Shown here piece after piece: positions 57,111 through 64,000 of a stretch of 64,000 nt of DNA. The translations under genes were made by a program, and so were the position numbers. Location of the stretch: positions 61,133,028-61,197,027 of the forward strand of contig OY776129.1 of the NCBI GenBank assembly GCA_963675135.1. The letters are read 5' to 3'. Position 1 is the first letter of the stretch. Each line of letters starts with the position of its first letter. The stretch is from Galeopsis tetrahit. Its lineage: Eukaryota; Streptophyta; Magnoliopsida; Lamiales; Lamiaceae. The notes beneath the pieces were generated by a model. The model did no database searches. It had not been told where the DNA came from and worked only from the letters and a program-made list of their open reading frames with translations.

Positions 57111-57192
57111 CCTGCACCTTGCGATATTTTTACTACAAATAGGAGTGAAGATTAGATAACTCGATCGGTTTTGATATTTTTTCAACCTAATA

Positions 57193-57491
57193 CTCCCTCC
57201 GTCTCGAAATTATTTGCATAGTTTGACCGACACGTTGTTTAAGAGAAGTGGATTTAATGGTTGATGATGGAAGATAAAAGAGGGGTATTTTAGGTAATTT
57301 GATGATGTGTAAAGTGAATTTGATGAGGTGTAAAGTGAAATGTATGAAAAAAAGGAGTGACAAATTTGAAAATAAAATGATGTTGTGAGGTTATTAATTT
57401 TGTATGGTATTTTCATATTAAGAGTGTGCAAGTAATTTTGGAACGTACTAATAAAAAAAGGTGCAAGTAATCACGGTACGGACGGAAGGAG
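57193..57491. mobile_element. Stowaway-like MITE
   Basis: Ends CTCCCTCCGTCTCGAAATTA and, inverted, CTCCTTCCGTCCGTACCGTG, flanked by TA at 57191-57192 and 57492-57493. GTGCAAGTAAT occurs twice near its right end, a small internal duplication. Confidence 0.8.
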
Positions 57492-57991
57492 TACTATTCA
57501 TCCAATTATGTTTATATAAAATTTAAATCTGACTGAACTTTGGATTGGAGAAGTCGAATCGAATTAATGTGCCCGATTATTTGCATTTTTTCTCCTTATT
57601 CTTGGTTAGGCCATCTATATATTTTTTATTATTATCATTGTTTTCCATTTTGCCTTTCAAAATTTTAAAGTTGAACCGTGAAAGTTAGGCAAATTTTTTT
57701 AAATATGGCAAATTTTTTCTGTCTACAACTCGACTATTTAAGAATTCTGTTTCTAAGGTGCGACTATTAAATTGGTTAATTTAAAAAAACGAAAAAGAAA
57801 AAAATATATATTTTCAATTTTGTTTTTTAATAAAGTTCTTTCTGATAGGTGCGACTATGTCAGGTGACAAGACACACAAGAAATGGAGAATGAGAATGAG
57901 GGTCCGTGTGAGTTTTCAAGAAAATTTGACTCTCGTCTTTTTAGCATAGTCGCATGACTATGTCAGAATTTTGTCTACCATACGTGAGACA

Positions 57992-57996
57992 CAAAA

Positions 57997-58028
<32 letters not shown>
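57992..58028. repeat. Poly(A) tract of about 37 bases
   Basis: An uninterrupted A run within the left part of the MULE. The surrounding 57870-59440 is non-coding, AT-rich element DNA. Confidence 0.8.
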
Positions 58029-58031
<3 letters not shown>

Positions 58032-59442
58032 GATTTGACAACTCATAAAACCACTCTCCACCCACCCATATTAACTCTCCTTATGTGCTATATATATATA
58101 TATTGTATACTCCATTCGATAATTAACCCTCTCAAATATATGTTGGCGTATCATCTCCTCTTCCACACAAATACATTTTGCTACCTGTTTAACACTCAAA
58201 AATTTTAAAAATTTCAGCTTTATCCTCTCCTTTTTGGTGCTTGTTTAACAATAAAAAATTTTAGCCTTATCCTCTCATCTTCCGCACAGATATTTTTTTG
58301 TAATTTTAATTAAATTTTCATATTCATAAAATAGAATTATTAGTTACTTGGTGATTATTTAATATACTAATATGCTAATATTTTTTTCAGTTATTGAATG
58401 TGGACGTGACGATTTTAATTGTTGGACGGGACGATCTTGATTTTGGAAAATTAGGAGAAACCACAGAAAAGATTAGTAATTTTATTTCTATAAAATTTAA
58501 TATGTTGTGTGATTATTATTATTGAGGCATTATAGAAATAGTACATTGAATTTTAATGTAAAATGTGTCATACTTAAAATCCAATTGATTGTATGCAAAA
58601 TAAGATATGATAGGAAAAGTAGTAGATTGAATTTTAATGTAATAATATGCATAGAATGATAGACATCATAATTTAATAATTGTATTATTTCGACTTTAAT
58701 ATGAAATATGGAATATAATATTTTAATTATTATTATTATTCTACTAATTTTAATTTAATTTCTTTACTTTCAACTACCATAATCATTTGCATGATTTAGT
58801 TTAGATAATTTATTAAGATATAATCCATTAATTATTACTCCACTATCTAGTTATGTTATTTTTACCCCTAGTGACTCACTGAACTTAATAATAGTGATTT
58901 TACCACTTCAACTGGAGTATCATTTATGTCGAATTAATTAATATTTGGAAAAAGGTATGGGAACTCCAACTTGAAATTTAGGACATTCATTGAATTCTTT
59001 TTTGGAATAATTTGATGTCATGTATAACTTTTCCAAGACAATGAGATTGATTGTTGTAAGTCCCTATCTTAGGTTTAATAAATCCAACAATTTAATAAAG
59101 GAATGTAAATTAAATCCTTTAAAAAAATTATAATATTTATTTAATAGTGTGATAAAAAGTGTGTAACACTAAATATTTGTTGTTGTAGAAATATATAATG
59201 CATGTTTCTTAGTTGTATTGTGTATATCTAGTATATTATGAAATTTATGAAATTCGATTTTTATTTTTGTAGTAATATATTTATTTTCTTAGTAAATTTA
59301 TTAATACATGTATATAAGTGTATATATGTGAGAGCTTGACTAAAAAAACACTTAGTTGTTATATTTTTCTTATCACAATAATACACATAAAATATTTTTG
59401 TTTCTAAAATTATTAATTTATGTGTCTCGACCTTTTGAAGAT

Positions 59443-62026
59443 ATGGCCAACCCAGAAAACATAGGAATTTATGTGCGCTCTTGCGGAATTATTGTTGGCT
59501 CAACACGAGTTGACCGTATGATTGATTTCGACGATCTATTAGTTGTGTTATCTGAGATCACAGGATTGGATCTGAATATTTATTCATTGAATGTGTCTTC
59601 CATAATATATAATGGAGGTGTGTCGTCAAGCTGCCCTATTAAGAGCAACTGTGACATTTGCTTCTTTTTTAGTCTGAATTCCGGTCTCAAACTTGTTGAA
59701 TTATTAGTTGAACCTGAAATTAAGGTGCCTTCACAAGCGCCCAATAATGCATGGGAAGACCAACACCACCATACTTTGGTCCCACGAGGAGCTTGGGAAT
59801 ACCAACACCACCAAATTGTGGCCCCACGAGCTTGGGATGGACGGGAAGACCAACACCACCAAACTGTGGCCCCACGAGCTTGGGATGCATGGGCAGATGA
59901 ACCCCATCAAACTGTATGGCCTGATCACATCGGTGGTTATGATGATAATGTCATACCTTCTACTAATACAAGTGAGGCCCTCGAGCACAATCCAGTGGTT
60001 GATTTACGGGCACTTGATGTGGATGAGAGTAATGATGAAGAGATACTTTTTGAAGATACTTCTGATTCGGGTCATGAAGAGGGGTCTTTTGATGATGAGG
60101 GTCCGGCAGGTAGGCAGTACTATCCAAATGACGAGAATGCCAAGAGTGCCACCGCATCCAAATTTATCAAACGTACCATTTTTTACATCGATTTACGATG
60201 AAATACCTACTGATTCAATAGGTATTCCAAGTAGAACTAATGTATACGATGCAGATGATGGAATTTTGAGGAAAGGGATGTTTTTCACAGATAAAAAGCA
60301 CCTACAATCTGTCGTGAAGGATTACTCAATGCGTCATGCAAGACGGGAGTATAGAGTCGTGGAGAGCACACCGACCATTTGGAAGATTGTGTGTAAGCAA
60401 AACACTGCCAATGGTATTGATCATCGCCCATCATCGCAACATTGTCAGTGGTGGTTGCGTGCAAAGTTGAGTCAAAAACATAATTGTTGGGAACTCAGCC
60501 AGTTGGGCCCACCACATTCTTGTCTTATGGAGGCGAGCTCAGGAGTGCGTAGAAATCTTTGCAAAAACTTGCTTGCAGTTGACATGGAGAGTTTTGTCCA
60601 AGTTAATCCAACATATGATGCCAGCTTGGTTGTGAAACATGCTCATGAAAAGTATAATTACACTATTTCGTATCAAAAGGCGTGGCAAGCGTTGAAACGT
60701 GCAAGGGAGAATGTGTTTGGAACTTGGGAAAGTTCATGTCAATATTTACCCAAGTACATGGGGGCTTTACAAAAGTATAATCCCGGGGCCATTGTGGAGT
60801 GGCTTCACAGTTATACTAGTGATGGCGGCGTGCACACTTTGGGATATGTCTTCTGGGCATTCAGGCCTTACATCGAGGCATTCAGACATTGCCGCAAAAT
60901 ACTTACCGTTGACGGTACACACCTATACACAAAGTATAAACACAAACTGCTCATTGCCAACACCATGGATGCCGATCAAAAGATCATTTCAGTTGCGTTT
61001 GCCATTGTTGACGAAGAAAGTTATCGGTCATGATCTTGGTTTTTTCATATGGTAGCTACATACGTTGTCGGTGATTAGGACGACATATGTCTTATTTCGG
61101 ATAGACATAAGGGCATACTGAAGGCAGTGGATCGTATTCCAGCATTTTGCGAACCCAGAGGTGTGCATCGTTTTTGCTTAAGGCATGTTGCTTCAAACTT
61201 CAATTCCAAATTCAAGAATGTGAAGTTGAAGGACATGTGTTACCAAGCGGGGAGAGCTTCTACTGAACGATACTTTGAGCGGACAATGGAAGAAATTAAA
61301 ATTTTTAGTCGTCCAGCTTATGAGTATCTAAGAGCAATTGATGCTAGAAAGTGGACATTTTGTCATGATGGAGGTCGTCGTTATGGTTTTATGACGACAA
61401 ATATGGTTAAAACAATCAACGGTGTTCTGAAGGGTGCATGGCGCCTTCCAATCACTGCCATCGTGAGTGTCACATTTACACGAGCGAAAGATATCTTTTT
61501 TCAGCGTCAACAAGAACTAAGAAATTTACGACAAAAGAATCAGAGGTGGCCCAATCATGTTTTAGAACAATTTGACGCACAACAACGATTAGGGATGAAA
61601 CATCATGTGGACCGATACGATCTTCAAACACAAACAGCCAGGGTATCTACTCGTGTAGCAGCATCGACACGTCATTATATGAGTATAGTTTCACTATCAG
61701 AACACGAATGTACTTGTGGTAATTGGAGGTTGAATAGTCTCCCATGCTCACATGCACTTGAAGTGTGTAGACAGTACAGAGTTGATCCAATTGAGTACGT
61801 GCCCCACTTTTACAGTACGGATGCATATGCTATGACGTACTCCTCAGGTATTTTTGCGTCGTTGCCAGATATTGAAGAGTGGGATGAACCATTGTTTGAA
61901 TTGAGGCATAATCCTGAGCGGAGGATAAAGCGTCGCGGTCGGGACGTGATGTCTAGGATCCATAAAGAGATGGATTGGGCGCAAACACGCGCTAGACATC
62001 AATACCAATCACAATTCACAAGATAG
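59443..62026 (+). pseudogene. MuDR-type MULE transposase, decayed
   Basis: The frame starts at ATG 59443 (MANPENIGIYVRSCG), a PB1-like N-terminal module seen in many plant MuDR proteins. Four imperfect His/Trp repeats follow (AWEDQHHQTVAPRAW type, 59745-59910), then an acidic linker. After a one-base frame change near 60100-60160 comes the MuDR DNA-binding region (MFFTDKKHLQSVVKDYSMRH). The MULE transposase core carries catalytic Asp residues in LTVDGTHLYTKYK and CLISDRHKGI and a candidate Glu in RYFERTMEEI. A SWIM zinc finger, CTCGNWRLNSLPCSH, follows (CxCx9CxH, near 61711), and the protein ends QSQFTR at TAG 62026. In-frame stops lie at 61031-61033 and 61076-61078. The damage is slight, so the element was active not long ago. 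Confidence 0.9.
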
Positions 62027-62291
62027 AGCTGATAGAGTTGGACCTTCGAATCAAGGATCCACGTCACGTCGTTGACTCTTGTAATGTTGTAATGTTAGTT
62101 TAATTATCAATTCATTTTGTTGAATTAATGTGAAACACCTAGTTTGCATCATTTGATGTTAACTGATTAGCATTCCATTTTTTTATGTGAAACACCTAGT
62201 CTACATCTTTTAGTGTTGTATTTGTTTGTGTGTTGTATTTTTATTATTTGATAATACCAAAATTATGACCCATTAATTTGTGCAAATTGTA

Positions 62292-62749
62292 ATGACGACT
62301 CAATTGAAGGCGAAAAATCATTTCGAGAGGTGTGAGAATGATTGTTTCTGGACTCCTGATGCTGATCGATCTCTGGCTCAGTGCCTCAGGTATGAACATT
62401 CTATAAGTCGATGGATAGTCGGGGGAGCCGACAACAGTCAGTCCGTAGTCAAAGCTACATCTTGGCTTAATCAAAAGTTTCCAAATCGAAATTACACTAT
62501 TGACCATGTTACAGAACAGATTGCTTTGTTAAAAGAACGACATGAATGTTGGTATATGATGATCAACACTAAGGGACAATGCATTTGGGATAGGGACTTT
62601 ACTACAATATGTGCCTCACCTGAGATTTGGGAATTTTGGATGGATGTATGATTCATAACTTGTCTTTCACATTAGTCATAGTAAAATGAGCTTTCATAAT
62701 CTTTTTCTTTTCTTTTCAGGTGGATTCTCATGCATATTCGTACATATAA
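62292..62749 (+). CDS. Myb/SANT-like DNA-binding domain protein of the MULE, 127 aa
   Basis: Exon 62292-62645 starts MTTQLKAKNHFERCENDCFW. It contains a Myb/SANT-like (Myb_DNA-bind_3 type) domain with conserved tryptophans (CFWTPDADRSLAQCLR, then SWLNQKFPNRNYTIDHV). A short GT-AG intron (62646-62719) joins it in frame to 62720-62749, ending AYSYI. Such domains often accompany plant transposases (notably PIF/Harbinger) and help bind DNA. Its position, 265 bases after the MULE transposase, is the odd part. The ORF is free of stops. Its last exon overlaps the oppositely oriented mobile-domain ORF. The start and the tiny last exon are predictions. Confidence 0.6.
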
Positions 62750-63144
62750 CAGGCTCTCCTTCGATCGATAACCCCCATAAGATAGCCACATCTTGCAACG
62801 TTATAGTGGCCTCCCCGATCGGAAAGTGGAAGGTGTGTGTCTCTGTGCGCCATCTCTCCACTAGTGCAGTGATAAGATGACGATACAATTTCATTGGTTC
62901 ACACCAAAAAGGATCGTAAAAGCCCATTCGCTCTAATACGTCTACAACTCGAGAGTGGAGTTGTATGTCATCTGGATCAGGATTTTCCCTATTTGTCCAG
63001 AAAATATTTACACCTCCTTGATAGTTTGTCAATTAAGTTTTCAGTTTTATTGTTGTTGACGAAAATTGTGCCAGAACGATGTGTGTCTTGTTCATTCAAT
63101 ACTGAATCATCCTCTGACCCTATACGATTATTTTCGTTTTCCAT
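62694..63144 (-). pseudogene. Plant mobile domain (PMD) protein fragment
   Basis: On the minus strand an ATG at 63144 opens MENENNRIGSEDDSVLNEQD. About 35 codons on, the frame must shift once (near 63030) to read the recognisable plant mobile domain. That part is FYDPFWCEPMKLYRHLITAL, then VERWRTETHTFHFPIGEATI and TLQDVAILWGLSIEGEPV. This is the N-terminal third of the PMD (aminotransferase-like, MAIN/MAIL1 family), found both in host silencing factors and in transposable elements. The frame ends soon after in a Lys/Arg-rich tail at 62694, so most of the domain is missing. The end overlaps the Myb-like ORF. The truncation or the overlap may be the scar of gene capture. Confidence 0.7.
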
Positions 63145-63940
63145 CCTGAAAATTTGTGTACATAAGTATCTAACGCAAAAATATAAAATTGGATAAAAAC
63201 ATATAAAATGTCAAAAATAAGTATTTATGAAAATTTTGTTAGGTAGCTTAATAAAAACAGTTTACATCAAAGAAATTAATATAAATATTAAAACTATCTA
63301 GAAAATTCTAAATTTTTAACCGTAGATTGTCGTTGAAGTTAATAAATATTAAAACTATCTAGAAAATTCTAAATTTGTGGGAGTATGTTCTTAGTTGAGT
63401 GTAGATTAATAACCATGATTCAATTTTTAAAGAAAATAAATGTAGCAAAAACAAGCATTGCTATAAATTCACTTCACTAACCCAAGATAACACTAACCCA
63501 AAAAAACACAATTTCAATCAACTACTTAAATCCAACTTCTAAAAATTATTATAAACTTTGTTCAATGAGTTTTAGTAGTTTATAATGCGGGTTTTGAGTT
63601 TTTTTCAATACTATAATACACCATATTTTAGAGACATTCGATGTATTGATTTATGTTCAATTCTCCATGTTGACAAATCTAGGCAAGTTAAATTACCTAA
63701 GAAGAATAAAACAAAATTAAATCAAATCAAATATAATAAACTATAACTACATAATACAAAATATGAATCACAATTTTTTTTGTAGTTTACATAGGAAGAG
63801 TTCCTCCCATACTGATTTAGTTCCTCCCATACTGATTTCATAATATACGGAAGAGTTCTTTCCATACTGATTTCATATATTTACGCACTTATATATCACG
63901 TGTTGAGTTAATATGAGTAGGTGGCCTTTTTTTTTTGTAA
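63145..63940. other. Right subterminal part of the MULE, no gene recognised
   Basis: AT-rich. Contains a spaced direct repeat of about 34 bp (AAATATTAAAACTATCTAGA at about 63282 and 63342) and tandem copies of TCCTCCCATACTGATTT near 63800-63880. The terminal repeat of the element follows. Confidence 0.6.
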
Positions 63941-64000
63941 ACATATGGTCGCACCTATAAAAAAGAACTTTACTAAAATACAAAATTAATTTTTTTTTTT

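Larger units (their letters stand above)
57700..64000 (+). mobile_element. Large MULE carrying transposase, Myb/SANT-like and plant-mobile-domain ORFs
   Basis: The left terminal region (about 57810-57870) reads AATAAAGTTCTTTCTGATAG then GTGCGACTATG. The last 60 bases of the window, inverted, read AGTAAAGTTCTTTTTTATAG then GTGCGACCATATG. These are inverted terminal repeats, so the right end of the element lies at or just past the window edge. Further GTGCGACTAT copies near 57765 show that the left terminus is longer. Between them lie a MuDR-type transposase pseudogene (59443-62026), a Myb/SANT-like ORF (62292-62749) and an oppositely oriented plant-mobile-domain ORF (62694-63144). The exact start, and any TSD, cannot be fixed without the missing right flank. 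Confidence 0.75.

Overview
This is a 64 kb window of plant nuclear DNA, almost certainly from a eudicot. It has spliced genes with short AT-rich introns, a plant auxin response factor, a phytocystatin-like gene, a vicilin-like seed protein, plant eEF1A genes with leader introns, and a dense load of typical plant transposable elements. An asterid is plausible but cannot be proven from sequence alone.

Layout. 1-896: 3' end of an auxin response factor gene (+). 1946-2939: a Pack-MULE-like element with an exact 9-bp target-site duplication (TSD), carrying a broken piece of a mitochondrial dicarboxylate carrier gene. 3617-7624: a TMEM209/cytochrome-b561-related membrane protein gene (+, 7 exons, 679 aa). 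8.2-10.2 kb: hAT-like and tandemly duplicated repeats. 10282-20331: the SUMO E3 ligase SIZ1 (-, 16 exons, 849 aa), with a truncated LINE in one intron. 20.4-27.4 kb: AT-rich intergenic DNA with Stowaway and MULE-type MITEs and a tRNA-derived SINE. 27486-27680: a possible small peptide gene. 28287-28672: a small conserved plant gene (-, 92 aa). 29829-30827: a 999-bp GC-rich element with terminal inverted repeats (TIRs) and a 9-bp TSD. 30986-33482: a 5'-truncated LINE (-). 34058-35473: a cystatin-like gene (-, 4 exons, 214 aa). 35827-36553: a fold-back TIR element. 38435-41425: a copia LTR retrotransposon lacking gag and protease.

The right third holds two nearly identical eEF1A genes pointing away from each other (43259-45440 on minus and 49424-51529 on plus, counting leader introns). 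About 4 kb of transposon-rich DNA separates them. At 53277-55506 lies a vicilin-like cupin gene (-, 5 exons, 464 aa) with a seed-type RY motif upstream. hAT elements at 47798-48734, 52070-52669 and 56531-57110 each have an exact 8-bp TSD. From about 57.7 kb to the window end is a large MULE: a decayed MuDR-type transposase, a Myb/SANT-like ORF, and on the opposite strand a plant-mobile-domain ORF.

Themes. (1) One MULE TIR family appears as three short MITEs and one gene-capturing element. (2) The MULE at the right edge carries a domestication-prone plant mobile domain. (3) Three unrelated genes each have one GC-AG intron, inferred from reading frame and homology. (4) The eEF1A pair keeps a near-identical coding intron but diverged leader introns, suggesting recent duplication or gene conversion. 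Housekeeping functions (translation, SUMOylation, auxin response, nuclear-envelope-type membrane protein) lie between repeats. Nothing indicates an operon-like or CRISPR-type system.
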